The notes beneath the pieces are model-generated. The model ran no database searches and was not told the origin of the DNA. It saw only the letters and a program-made list of their open reading frames with translations. Positions 19,773-28,276 of a stretch of DNA of 64,000 nucleotides are shown here, piece by piece; positions within the stretch are counted from its first letter, which is position 1, and each line of letters starts with the position of its first letter. The DNA comes from JBFXCS01 sp050181915 (GTDB lineage: Bacteria > Actinomycetota > Thermoleophilia > Miltoncostaeales > Miltoncostaeaceae): assembly GCA_050181915.1 (NCBI GenBank), contig JBFXCS010000002.1, positions 1-64,000 of the forward strand, in the 5' to 3' direction. The translations under genes and the position numbers were made by a program.

Positions 19773-21330
19773 CGGTGGAGTAGGCCTTCACCACCTCGCG
19801 GGAGAGGTTGCCGGCGGCGTCGCGGGCGCGGAACCGCACCCGGTAGCGCGCCGCCGGCAGCGCCCTCCCCCGCGCCCTGCGGGGCAGGGCGATCGTGTTG
19901 GCCCCCGCGCGCAGGGCGACCGGCACGCGCGCCGCGACGACGTGGCGCGGGCAGGCCGCCGCCCGGCGCGGCGCCCGGGCCGGAGCGACGCAGCGGGCGC
20001 CCCGGCGGCGCCCGTCGGCGATGCGCCGCTCCACCACGAGGGTCGCGGTGGCGGGCTCGGAGATCGTGACGGCGAGGCGGCGCGCGGCCCCGGCGCGCAG
20101 CACCCGGGCGCGGCTCACGACCGGGGCCGTCCGGTCCGGGGCGGGACCGGCGGGCGGAGGAGGCGGCGGCGGCGCGGGCGGCGGCTGCAGCTCGTGGGCG
20201 CCGATGTCGCGGCGCCCGCCGGCCACCCGCGGCAGCCCGGCGAGGTCCAGCGGGCCGAAGGCCGCCGACTCGATCGGGTTGCCGGCATCGACCAGGGGCG
20301 AGCCGGCCCGCGGGCGCAGGTCGGTGGCGCTCGTGAACGCCGGGTCGGCGGCGATCCCGTCGGCGACCGTCGCGGCGCCCGCTCCGCTCTGCTCCACCTC
20401 GGAGGGGAACAGGTCCGAGTAGCGCGCCGAGACGTCGGCGGCGCCGGTGCCGCCGATCCTGCGGATGGCCACCGGGAAGCCGCTCACCACCGACGAGTCG
20501 AGGGTCACCGACGCGGAGGCCGAGGGCCCCTGCGTGTTGAGCGCCTGCACCCCCGCCGACGCCTGGTCCGCCCCGACCAGGGTGAGGTGGCGGGCCGTGA
20601 CCGACGGGGTCCTGCTCGACTCGACCGGGCTGGCGAGGATCCCGATCCGGGCCCGCACGACGCTGTTGGTCACGGTCGCCGAGCCCTGCTGCACCAGGAT
20701 CCCGTAGTTGAGGGCGGTGAAGGTCGACCGCGAGACGGCGAGCGCCTGAGCCGGCGCGACCTGCATCAGGCCGCGATCGGCGGTGACGCCGACGCCCTCG
20801 ATCGCGAGCGAGCCCGCGTTCTCGATGCCGGGTCCGGCCCCCGGGGCATCGACGGTGCTGTCGGTCAGCGACGCGGAGCCCGCCGCGTGCAGGCCCGGTC
20901 CGCCCGGCGCGCCCTGCAGGTGCAGCCGGGCCCCCGCCGCGTCGCCCAGCCGGAGCGCCGTGGACGCGCCGGCCCCGGCCTCGATGGTGAGGTCGTGGAC
21001 GCCCCCGGTGCTGAGGTAGAGGGTCGGGGCGTCGATCACGGCCGGGTTGCGCAGCAGCGTGGCGCCGCGGCCGGCCCCGGAGATCTCGACCGCGCTCGAG
21101 GCGTTGTAGTTGAACGGCCCGTCGTAGGCGCCGGGCGCGACGCGCACCACGTCCGCCTCGGCCGAGCCCGCCGCCGCGTCGAGCGCGGACTGGAGGCCGG
21201 CGACCGGGGCGCCCTCGCACGGGGCGCCCACGCAGTAGACCGCGCCGCTCGCCGTCGCCGCCGCCGCGAGGGCGGCGACGCCCCCGAGCGCGACAGCGGT
21301 CAGCAGGCGAGCGATCGACGACCGTCCCAC
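19750..21330 (-). CDS. Secreted right-handed beta-helix protein with C-terminal Ig-like domain (paralogue 1)
   Basis: A 526-residue exported protein with a signal peptide (to about residue 34, A-T-A-S-G-A) followed by V-Y-C-V-G-A-P-C. A long region of pectate-lyase-type coils follows (about 60-370, with repeated S-T-F, N-S-V-V, R-H-L-T-L-V and D-S-S-V-V strands), then G-G-R-R-D-I-G-A-H-E, a poly-Pro linker, and a C-terminal beta-sandwich ending Y-R-V-R-F-R-A-R-D-A-A-G-N-L-S-R-E. A surface polysaccharide-binding or structural role is an inference; no catalytic residues are assigned. The GTG at 21330 follows GAGGAGAGG. It is a tandem paralogue of the next gene. Confidence 0.82.
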   Translation of the reverse strand: MGRSSIARLLTAVALGGVAALAAAATASGAVYCVGAPCEGAPVAGLQSALDAAAGSAEADVVRVAPGAYDGPFNYNASSAVEISGAGRGATLLRNPAVIDAPTLYLSTGGVHDLTIEAGAGASTALRLGDAAGARLHLQGAPGGPGLHAAGSASLTDSTVDAPGAGPGIENAGSLAIEGVGVTADRGLMQVAPAQALAVSRSTFTALNYGILVQQGSATVTNSVVRARIGILASPVESSRTPSVTARHLTLVGADQASAGVQALNTQGPSASASVTLDSSVVSGFPVAIRRIGGTGAADVSARYSDLFPSEVEQSGAGAATVADGIAADPAFTSATDLRPRAGSPLVDAGNPIESAAFGPLDLAGLPRVAGGRRDIGAHELQPPPAPPPPPPPAGPAPDRTAPVVSRARVLRAGAARRLAVTISEPATATLVVERRIADGRRRGARCVAPARAPRRAAACPRHVVAARVPVALRAGANTIALPRRARGRALPAARYRVRFRARDAAGNLSREVVKAYSTVIRRPAR

Positions 21331-21350
21331 GGCCCCTCTCCTCGTCGCGA

Positions 21351-22964
21351 CTATCGCCGCACCGCCCGCTTCGGAGCCGCCACGACGAAGGCCGCGCTCA
21401 CCTCGCGGGACGCGTTGCCGGCCGCGTCGACCACGCGGAAGCGCACCCGGTAGGACCCCGCCGGCAGGGCGCGGCGCCGCACCTTGGCGGGCAGCGCGAG
21501 GACGTTGGCGCCGGCCCGGACCGCCTTCGGCACCCGCACCACCGCCCGGAAGCGCGCGCACGGCCTGGCGCGGCGCAGCGCCCGGGTGGGGGCGACGCAC
21601 GCCCTGCCCTTGCGGCGGCCGTGGGGCAGACGGCGCTCGATCACGAGGCGGGTCGTGCCGGCCTCGGAGGACGTGAACGACAGGCGGCGCGCCGTCTTGA
21701 CCTTGCGGACGCGCGCCTTCGACACCGCGGGCGCGGTCGTGTCGGCGGGCGGAGGCGCCACCGGCGGACCGGTCGGAGGCCCGGGGGCGGGCTGATACTC
21801 GTAGGCGCCGATGTCGCGCCGCCCGCCGGCCACCCGCGGCTGACCCGCGAGGTCGACGGGGCCGAAGGCCGGCTGGTCGGCCGGGTCGCCCGCGTTCACC
21901 AGGGGCGAGTCGGCCCGCGGTCGCAGGTCGGCCGGGCCGACGAAGCCCGGTTCGGCGCTGATGTCGTCGCTCACGGCCGTGGTTCCCGTGCCGGACTCGG
22001 AGATCACCCGGGGATAGAGGTCCGAATACCTCACGGAGATGTCCGCCGTGCCGGTCATCCCGTAGCGGAAGACCGCCGCCGGAAAGCCGCTGATCACCGA
22101 CGAGTTGATCGTCACGATCGAGCCCAGGGCGCCGGCCTCGGAGTTGACGGCGCCCGCGCCGAAGTTCTCGGGGTCGGCCGACGTGCCGACCAGCGTCAGG
22201 TGACGGCCGACGATCGAGGGGGCGTGCCCCGCGATCTGGGGTCGGGCCATGATGCCCGTGCCCGCCCGGATCAGCGTGTTCGTCACGGTGACCGGCCCAT
22301 CGCTGGCGGTGATGCCGATCGCGGCGTCGAAGGTCGATCCCGCGATCGTGGCCGAGGGCTCGCCGTAGATCTGCGTGTAGCCGGTGCCGGCTCCGCTCAC
22401 CTGGACCCGCTCGAGGGTCAGGTCCCCCGAGTTGACGATCGCGTAGCCGCCGCCGGGCATCGCGATCGTGCTGTCGGCGAGGGAGGAGACGCCCGCCGTG
22501 GAGAGGCCGCGCGCGGGCATCGTCGCGGTCAGCCGCAGCCGGGTGCCGCTCGCGCCCCTGAGGAGCAGGGCGTCCGACGACATCGCGTTCACCGGGCCGC
22601 CCTCGATGGACATGTCGCGGACCACCGAGCCGGGGGCGCCCGACCGCACGGACAGCGTCTCGTCGTCGACGACGGCCGGATTGCGCAGGAGCGTCCGCTC
22701 GACGCCGGCGCCGACGACCTCGACCGGGCTGGCCGCGTCGTAGTCGAAGGCGCCGACGTAGGTGCCGGGCGAGATCTGGACGACGTCGGCCTCGGCCGAG
22801 GCCGCCGCGGCGTCGAGCCCGGCCTGCAGGTCCGGCACGGAGGTCCCGCCGACGCAGGGCAGGCCCACGCAGTAGGTGGCGCCGCTCGCCGTGCCCGCGA
22901 CGGAGAGGCCCGCGGCGCCCACCGCCGCCGTGACGAGCACACGCATGCGTGACGGACGGACCAT
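21351..22964 (-). CDS. Secreted right-handed beta-helix protein with C-terminal Ig-like domain (paralogue 2)
   Basis: This 537-residue paralogue of the downstream gene has the same layout: signal peptide ending V-A-G-T-A-S-G-A, Y-C-V-G-L-P-C, beta-helix coils, G-G-R-R-D-I-G-A-Y-E-Y, Pro-rich linker, and the terminal domain with V-R-F-R-V-V-D-A-A-G-N-A-S-R-E. The two are alike along their full length, which indicates tandem duplication. The ATG at 22964 follows GGGAGGGGG; another ATG lies six codons later. A 20-bp gap to paralogue 1 suggests co-transcription. Two conserved cysteines in the C-terminal domain may form a disulfide. Confidence 0.82.
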   Translation of the reverse strand: MVRPSRMRVLVTAAVGAAGLSVAGTASGATYCVGLPCVGGTSVPDLQAGLDAAAASAEADVVQISPGTYVGAFDYDAASPVEVVGAGVERTLLRNPAVVDDETLSVRSGAPGSVVRDMSIEGGPVNAMSSDALLLRGASGTRLRLTATMPARGLSTAGVSSLADSTIAMPGGGYAIVNSGDLTLERVQVSGAGTGYTQIYGEPSATIAGSTFDAAIGITASDGPVTVTNTLIRAGTGIMARPQIAGHAPSIVGRHLTLVGTSADPENFGAGAVNSEAGALGSIVTINSSVISGFPAAVFRYGMTGTADISVRYSDLYPRVISESGTGTTAVSDDISAEPGFVGPADLRPRADSPLVNAGDPADQPAFGPVDLAGQPRVAGGRRDIGAYEYQPAPGPPTGPPVAPPPADTTAPAVSKARVRKVKTARRLSFTSSEAGTTRLVIERRLPHGRRKGRACVAPTRALRRARPCARFRAVVRVPKAVRAGANVLALPAKVRRRALPAGSYRVRFRVVDAAGNASREVSAAFVVAAPKRAVRR

Positions 22965-23066
22965 GACCGCACCCCCTCCCGATTTGCCGCGACGGCCCGA
23001 GTATCCGAGCGCGAGCGGCGGGGGCGGGTCCCGAATCGGTCCCACCCGGTTCCGCGGAACCCCGGG

Positions 23067-24566
23067 CTACGACCTCATGGCGGGGAAGAGCACCACCTCG
23101 CGGATGGTGTGGCGGTCGGTCAGCAGCATCACCAGCCGGTCGATGCCGAGGCCGAGGCCGCCGGTGGGCGGCATGCCGTGCTCGAGGGCCGCGAGGAAGT
23201 CCTCGTCCATCGGGTGCGCCTCGTCGTCGCCCGCCTCGCGATCGGCCGCCGCCATGGCGAAGCGCTCGCGCTGGTCGTCGGGGTCGTTGAGCTCGGTGAA
23301 GGCGTTGGCGATCTCCATGCCGCCGGCGAAGGCCTCGAAGCGCTCCACGATGCGCGGGTCGTCCGGGTGGCGCTTCGCGAACGGCGACAGCTCGAGCGGG
23401 TAGTCGAGCAGGATCGTCGGCCGGATCAGGGTCGGCTCGAGGGTCTGGCCGAGCAGGCCGTCCACCAGCTTCGCCCAGGGCGTGTCGTCGGGGGCGTCGA
23501 GGCCGGCGGCCCGCATCGCCGCGCGCAGCGAGGGCTCGTCGGCGTGCTCGCGCACGTCGACCCCGCTCGCGTCGCGGATCGCGTCGCGGAAGTCGACGCG
23601 CCGCCACGGCGGGGTGAAGTCGACCGTCTCGCCCTTCCAGGTCACGACCGGCGATCCGGTGGCCTCCGCGGCGGCGTAGGCGACGAGCTGCTCCAGCATG
23701 GCCGCCACGTCGCGGTAGTCGGCGTAGGCCTCGTAGGTCTCGACCATCGTAAACTCGGGGTTGTGCTTGTGGCTCACGCCCTCGTTGCGGAAGTCCTTGC
23801 CCAGCTCGTAGACCCTCTCCAGCCCGCCCACGATGCAGCGCTTGAGGTAGAGCTCGGTGGCGATGCGCAGGTAGAGGTCGCGGTCGAGGGCGTTGTGGTG
23901 CGTCACGAAGGGACGGGCCGCGGCGCCGCCGTAGATCGGCTGCAGCACCGGCGTCTCGACCTCCACGAAGCCGCGCCCGTCGAGGAAGCGTCGCACGGCG
24001 GCGATGGCCCGCGAGCGCACGAGGAACGCGTCGCGCACCTCGGGGTCGCTCATCAGGTCGAGGTAGCGCTGGCGGAACCGGAGCTCGGGGTCGCGGACGC
24101 CGGCGTGCTTGTCCGGCGGCGGGCGCAGCGCCTTGGCCAGCAGCAGCGCCGAGTCGACCGCGATCGAGAGCTCGCCGCGGCGGGTGCGGGCCACCGGCCC
24201 CTCAACCCCGACGATGTCGCCCAGGTCGAGGTCGGTGAGGGCGGCGAGCGCGTCGGCGCCCATGCGGTCGGCGGTCGCCCACAGCTGGATGCGCCCCGAG
24301 CGGTCGTCGAGGTCGATGAAGGCCATCTTCCCCTGCCCGCGACGGGCGGCGATGCGGCCGGCGACGCGAACCGGCTCGTCGCCGGTCTGCCCCGGCTCCA
24401 GCGACTCGTTGGCGGCCCGGACGTCGGCGATCTCGCGCCGCTCCTCGAAGCGGTGCGGGAACGGATCGACGCCGCGTTCGCGAAGCGCCCGCGCCTTCGC
24501 GCGGCGCTCCGCCACGAGCGCGCCGAGGCCGCCCTCGACGGGCGTTCCGCCGGACGAGCCGGTCAT
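23067..24566 (-). CDS. lysS: Lysyl-tRNA synthetase, class II
   Basis: A 499-residue class II synthetase. It has an N-terminal OB-fold anticodon domain (about 60-150: V-R-V-A-G-R-I-A-A-R-R-G-Q-G-K), motif 1 near F-V-E-V-E-T-P-V-L, motif 2 F-R-N-E-G-V-S-H-K-H-N-P-E-F-T, and motif 3 G-L-G-L-G-I-D-R-L-V-M-L-L. It charges tRNA-Lys. It lies 22 bp after greA in the greA-lysS arrangement common in Gram-positives. Length and motifs are normal. Confidence 0.97.
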   Translation of the reverse strand: MTGSSGGTPVEGGLGALVAERRAKARALRERGVDPFPHRFEERREIADVRAANESLEPGQTGDEPVRVAGRIAARRGQGKMAFIDLDDRSGRIQLWATADRMGADALAALTDLDLGDIVGVEGPVARTRRGELSIAVDSALLLAKALRPPPDKHAGVRDPELRFRQRYLDLMSDPEVRDAFLVRSRAIAAVRRFLDGRGFVEVETPVLQPIYGGAAARPFVTHHNALDRDLYLRIATELYLKRCIVGGLERVYELGKDFRNEGVSHKHNPEFTMVETYEAYADYRDVAAMLEQLVAYAAAEATGSPVVTWKGETVDFTPPWRRVDFRDAIRDASGVDVREHADEPSLRAAMRAAGLDAPDDTPWAKLVDGLLGQTLEPTLIRPTILLDYPLELSPFAKRHPDDPRIVERFEAFAGGMEIANAFTELNDPDDQRERFAMAAADREAGDDEAHPMDEDFLAALEHGMPPTGGLGLGIDRLVMLLTDRHTIREVVLFPAMRS

Positions 24567-24588
24567 CCGCGGGGCCGCGGTCGGGTTC

Positions 24589-25071
24589 TCAGTGCTCGGC
24601 TCGGCCGATCTTGACGATCTGGTACTCGAGGGCCCCGCGCGGGGCGGGGATCGTCACCTTGTCGCCCTTCTTGCGGCCCAGCAGCGCCTTGCCCACGGGG
24701 CTCTCGTTGGAGAGGCGGTGGTTCTTGGGGTCCGCCTCCGCCGAGCCCACGATGGAGTACTCGCGGGTGGCCTTGCTCTTGGTGTCCTTGAGGGTCACGA
24801 GGGCGCCGATCGAGACCGTGTCCGTGGACACGTGCTCGGTGTCGACCACCCTTGCGTTGCGCAGCTTCTGCTCGAGGGACTGGATGCGGTACTCGGTCTG
24901 CGCCTGCTCGTTCTTGGCGTCGTCGTACTCCGAGTTCTCGGAGATGTCGCCGAACTCGCGCGCCTCCTTGATCCGCTCCGCGACCTCACGACGCTTGATC
25001 GTCGAGAGGTACTCGATCTCCTCCTTGAGCTTCGCGTAGCCCTCTTCCGTCAGGATCACTTCGCGGTCCAT
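24589..25071 (-). CDS. greA: Transcription elongation factor GreA
   Basis: GreA rescues backtracked RNA polymerase by stimulating transcript cleavage; this copy has 160 residues. The N-terminal coiled coil has its catalytic acidic tip in G-D-I-S-E-N-S-E-Y-D-D-A-K. The C-terminal domain contains Y-S-I-V-G-S-A-E-A-D and S-P-V-G-K-A-L-L-G-R-K. AAGGAG lies upstream of the ATG. It is flanked by dusB (74 bp upstream) and lysS, matching a conserved coaX-dusB-greA-lysS order. Confidence 0.97.
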   Translation of the reverse strand: MDREVILTEEGYAKLKEEIEYLSTIKRREVAERIKEAREFGDISENSEYDDAKNEQAQTEYRIQSLEQKLRNARVVDTEHVSTDTVSIGALVTLKDTKSKATREYSIVGSAEADPKNHRLSNESPVGKALLGRKKGDKVTIPAPRGALEYQIVKIGRAEH

Positions 25072-25145
25072 CGGGTGGGTCTCCTTCGTTTTCAACTCAT
25101 CGCCGCGGCAGCGGCGTGGAAAGGTAGCCGTGACGTGGAGGCGTT

Positions 25146-26201
25146 TCAAGCGGGGGTGGGCGCCGCGGCGAGCGCCCGCAGCCGGCCGAGCGCCCCGTCG
25201 AGCGTCGGGACGGTGAGCAGGCCCTCCAGCTCGGCCGCCGGAATCCCGTGTCCCGCCAGGTACCAGGGGTAGAACTTGCGCATGTAACCGGTCGCGCGCG
25301 CGTCGCCCAGGGCGAGGCGCGCATCGGCGGCGAAGGCGGCGATCTCGTCGGCCACCTCGTCCATGGTGGGCCGCGGCCGCGCCGTGCCGTGGAGGATCTC
25401 CCCGAACACCCACGGGTTGCCGAGCGCGGGCCGGCCCACGGCGACGGCGGCCGCCCCGCTCTCGCGGATCACGCGCAGGGCCTCCTCCGGGGTGGCGATG
25501 TCGCCGCTGGCGATGACGGGGACGTCGACCGCGGCGGCGACCTCGGCGGTGATGCGGTGGTCGGCGCGGCCGCCGTACTCCTCGGCCGCGGCGCGCGGGT
25601 GCACGCACAGGGCGGCGGCGCCGGCCGACACCAGCGTGCGGGCCGTCTCGACCGGCACGGCCGTGGCGGGGGTGAGCCCGCGGCGCATCTTGACCGTCAC
25701 GGGGATGCTCACCGCCCGCGCCATCGCCTCGACCACGCGGGCGGCGGCCGACGGGTCGGCCAGCAGCGCGGCGCCCGAGCCGGTCTTGCAGATCTTCGGC
25801 ACCGGGCAGCCCATGTTGACGTCGACCAGGTCGGCCCCGGCGTCCTCGACCACGCGGGCGGCCTCGGCCATGGCCACCGGGTCGGCGCCGAAGACCTGCA
25901 CGCCCACCGGGTGCTCGTCCGGCGCGATGGCCAGCATCCCCAGCGTCTTGCGGTTGGCGTGGCGGATGCCCAGCGAGGCGATCATCTCGGACACCGCCAG
26001 GCCGGCGCCGTGACGGCGCGACTGGCGGCGGAAGGCCCAGTTCGCGATGCCGGCGAGGGGCGCCTGGACCACCCGGTTGGGCACCAGCAGGCCGCCGATC
26101 CGGAAGGGCTGGGCCACGATCCCGTGGTCGGGCGCGGGCGCGACCTCGCGCCCCCAGCGCTCGGTGCGGCCGGCGATGACCGTGCGCATGCCCTTCTTCA
26201 C
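25146..26201 (-). CDS. dusB: tRNA-dihydrouridine synthase (DusB-like)
   Basis: A 351-residue FMN-dependent enzyme that reduces uridines in the tRNA D-loop. The TIM-barrel start V-V-Q-A-P-L-A-G-I-A-N is followed by V-N-M-G-C-P-V-P-K-I, carrying the catalytic Cys, then T-V-K-M-R-R-G and a phosphate-binding G-D-I region. The GTG at 26201 overlaps the coaX stop (GTGA), and GGGAGG is 4 nt upstream, so it was preferred to the ATG four codons later. The N-terminal 20 residues before the barrel are not conserved. Confidence 0.93.
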   Translation of the reverse strand: MKKGMRTVIAGRTERWGREVAPAPDHGIVAQPFRIGGLLVPNRVVQAPLAGIANWAFRRQSRRHGAGLAVSEMIASLGIRHANRKTLGMLAIAPDEHPVGVQVFGADPVAMAEAARVVEDAGADLVDVNMGCPVPKICKTGSGAALLADPSAAARVVEAMARAVSIPVTVKMRRGLTPATAVPVETARTLVSAGAAALCVHPRAAAEEYGGRADHRITAEVAAAVDVPVIASGDIATPEEALRVIRESGAAAVAVGRPALGNPWVFGEILHGTARPRPTMDEVADEIAAFAADARLALGDARATGYMRKFYPWYLAGHGIPAAELEGLLTVPTLDGALGRLRALAAAPTPA

Positions 26202-26995
26202 CGGGCCTCCCGGGTCGGCTGGGCCTGGCGGTCGGCGTTCAGCTCGTACACGAGGCGCAGCCCATCGAGGGTGAGCATGGGGTCGACCTCGTCGATCTGG
26301 AGGGAGTGCTGGGTCACCATGCCGGCGAGACCGCCGGTGGCGATCACCAGCACGTCGTCGCCCAGCTCCTCCTTCATGCGCAGCACGACCCCGTCGACCA
26401 TCGCCACGGTGCCGAACACGATGCCGGAGCGCATGCTCTCGACGGTCGACTTGCCGATGATGCGGGTCGGCGCGACGAGGTCGACCTTCACCAGGCGGGC
26501 GGCGCGCGAGGTGAGCGCGTCGAGCGAGGTCTCGATGCCGGGCGCGATGACGCCGCCCAGGTACTCCCCCGCCTCCGACACCGCGTCGAAGGTCGTGGCG
26601 GTGCCGAAGTCGACCACGATGCAGGCGCCGTCGTGGCGCGCCCGCGCGGCGACGGCGTTGACGATGCGGTCGGCCCCCAGCTCGTGGGGGTTGTCGATCG
26701 CGATCGACAGGCCGGTGCGCACGCCGGGGCCGATCACGATGGCCTCGCGCTCCAGGTACTTCAGCGACAGGTCGCGGTAGGCGCTCGACAGCGTCGGCAC
26801 CACCGAGCTGACGATCATGGCGTCGAGGGCGCCGAGGCTGCCGCCGCGCAGCCGCAGGATCTGGTCGTGGTCGGCGGCGAGCTCGTCGGCGGTCGCCGAC
26901 CGCTCGGTCGAGATGCGCCACTCGTGCAGCAGCTCCTCGCCGTGATAGACGCCGGAGAGCGTCTGGGTGTTGCCGACGTCGATGGCCAACAGCAT
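26198..26995 (-). CDS. coaX: Type III pantothenate kinase
   Basis: CoaX catalyses the first step of CoA synthesis; this copy has 265 residues. The ATP-binding start M-L-L-A-I-D-V-G-N-T-Q-T is followed by P-H-E-L-G-A-D-R-I, then V-D-F-G-T-A-T-T-F-D and G-G-V-I-A-P-G-I, as expected for type III enzymes. The ATG at 26995 has GGGAGG about 9 nt upstream. It is coupled to dusB by a GTGA overlap and lies 34 bp after the DUF2469 gene. Confidence 0.95.
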   Translation of the reverse strand: MLLAIDVGNTQTLSGVYHGEELLHEWRISTERSATADELAADHDQILRLRGGSLGALDAMIVSSVVPTLSSAYRDLSLKYLEREAIVIGPGVRTGLSIAIDNPHELGADRIVNAVAARARHDGACIVVDFGTATTFDAVSEAGEYLGGVIAPGIETSLDALTSRAARLVKVDLVAPTRIIGKSTVESMRSGIVFGTVAMVDGVVLRMKEELGDDVLVIATGGLAGMVTQHSLQIDEVDPMLTLDGLRLVYELNADRQAQPTREAR

Positions 26996-27029
26996 CGGCG
27001 CGTGCCTCCCGGGCATCGTGCTGAGGTTC

Positions 27030-27350
27030 CTACGCCGCGGGGTCGTCCGGCGCGCTCGCCTCGGCGTCCTTGAGGATCTCCACCGTCACGTCCTGAGTGG
27101 TGTAGATCTCGACCTTCGGGATGATCCGGGTCGGCCGGTTCTTGTCCCAGACCCACACGTCCTCCATCGTGATGTGGAAGAACGGGTACGACGCCTGGGG
27201 CATGAAGTCGCGGTCGAACCTGTTGCACAGGTACGTCGCCTCCTGCGTCAGCACGCAGTACGTGAACAGCGGGAAGACGTCGGCGTACTCGCGCTTGAGC
27301 CGCAGCTCGAGCTCGGCGTCGTACTCCTCGAGTTCGTCGGTGTGGGACAT
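27030..27350 (-). CDS. DUF2469 family protein
   Basis: An acidic protein of 106 residues. Its N-terminal pattern L-E-E-Y-D-A-E-L-E-L-R-L-K-R-E-Y-A-D-V-F, then F-T-Y-C-V-L-T-Q-E, the centre with V-W-V-W-D-K-N-R-P-T-R, and the end with Q-D-V-T-V-E-I-L all match actinobacterial DUF2469, a conserved family of unknown function. Here it lies between folK and coaX on the same strand, with 34 and 60 bp gaps, so it may share their transcript. Confidence 0.88.
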   Translation of the reverse strand: MSHTDELEEYDAELELRLKREYADVFPLFTYCVLTQEATYLCNRFDRDFMPQASYPFFHITMEDVWVWDKNRPTRIIPKVEIYTTQDVTVEILKDAEASAPDDPAA

Positions 27351-27410
27351 GCGCGCAACGCTCCATGCGTGGGAGGGCCGTGGATCATAGCGCGCGCCCC
27401 TCGCGCGCCC

Positions 27411-27911
27411 CTACGGGGCGAGGGCGTCGGGGCGGCGCGTCGCGGGCTGGTCGGCCGGGTCGATCGCCGCCTCCAGGGCCGCGATCGAGCGGCCGTCGGG
27501 CAGGCTCAGGCCGGGGTCGAGGTCGAGCAGCGGCAGCAGGGCGAAGCGGCGTTCGTGCAGGCGCGGATGCGGCACCTCCAGGTGGGGGTCGCCCCACCCC
27601 CCGCCCTCCCACAGCAGCAGGTCGCAGTCGATGGCGCGCGGCCCGAAGCGCACCCCGCCGGGGTCGCGCCCCAGCTCGCGCTCCATCCTCTTCACCAGGG
27701 CCAGCAGGGCCGGCGGATCGAGGTCGCTGCGCACGCGCACGGCGGCGTTCAGGAAGGCCGGCTGGTCGAGCAGGTCGCGCGGGGCGGTCTCGTAGAGGGC
27801 GCTGACGGCCTCCACCGCGTCCAGCTCGTCGCGCAGCCACGCCACCGCGGCGGCGAGCGCGCCCTCGCGGTCGCCGAGGTTGGCGCCGAGGCCCAGCCAG
27901 TAGCGGCTCAC
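27411..27911 (-). CDS. folK: 2-amino-4-hydroxy-6-hydroxymethyldihydropteridine pyrophosphokinase
   Basis: HPPK transfers pyrophosphate from ATP to the pterin in folate synthesis; this copy has 166 residues. Diagnostic segments are L-G-L-G-A-N-L-G-D-R, Y-E-T-A-P, F-L-N-A-A-V, the G-P-R-A-I-D-C-D-L-L-L motif with the metal-binding Asp pair, and V-P-H-P-R-L-H-E-R-R-F. The GTG start overlaps the folB stop (GTGA). It is the last gene of the fused folP-folB-folK group. Confidence 0.94.
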   Translation of the reverse strand: MSRYWLGLGANLGDREGALAAAVAWLRDELDAVEAVSALYETAPRDLLDQPAFLNAAVRVRSDLDPPALLALVKRMERELGRDPGGVRFGPRAIDCDLLLWEGGGWGDPHLEVPHPRLHERRFALLPLLDLDPGLSLPDGRSIAALEAAIDPADQPATRRPDALAP

Positions 27912-28276
27912 GGGCGCGAGCGCTCCAGGCGCACGGACGCCTCCGTGAGCACGTGCGGGATGGCCACGTGCGGCTTGCGCACCGTCACGGCCACGCGCGC
28001 CGCGCCGGGCTCGGCCAAGGCGCGGTCGGCGATCAGCGAGGCGAGGCGCTCCAGCAGCGCCACCGGCGGTCCGGCGACGATCCCCACGACCGCGTCGGCG
28101 AGGGCGGCGTAGTCGATGGTGTCGGCGAGCTCGTCGCTGCGCGTCGCCTCCAGCCGGTCGACCGTCAGCTCGACGTCCACCACGAAGCGCTGGCCCAGCT
28201 CCCGCTCGGGCGGGTAGGCGCCGTGACGGCCGAAGGCCTCGAGGCCGGTCAGGGAGATGACGAGGCGGTCGCTCAC
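27908..28276 (-). CDS. folB: Dihydroneopterin aldolase
   Basis: FolB cleaves dihydroneopterin in folate synthesis; this copy has 122 residues. It shows F-G-R-H-G-A-Y-P-P-E-R-E-L-G-Q-R-F-V-V-D-V (catalytic Glu region), D-T-I-D-Y-A-A-L and V-T-V-R-K-P-H (active-site Lys). GTGA overlaps join it to folP upstream and folK downstream, giving a strictly coupled folate operon. Confidence 0.94.
   Translation of the reverse strand: MSDRLVISLTGLEAFGRHGAYPPERELGQRFVVDVELTVDRLEATRSDELADTIDYAALADAVVGIVAGPPVALLERLASLIADRALAEPGAARVAVTVRKPHVAIPHVLTEASVRLERSRP

Noticed and set aside
19750..23607. 1285-residue minus-strand frame running through both beta-helix genes and into lysS
   Set aside because: Only its last 526 residues are real. 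The rest is an out-of-frame reading of paralogue 2 and lysS, rich in Arg/Pro/Gly.
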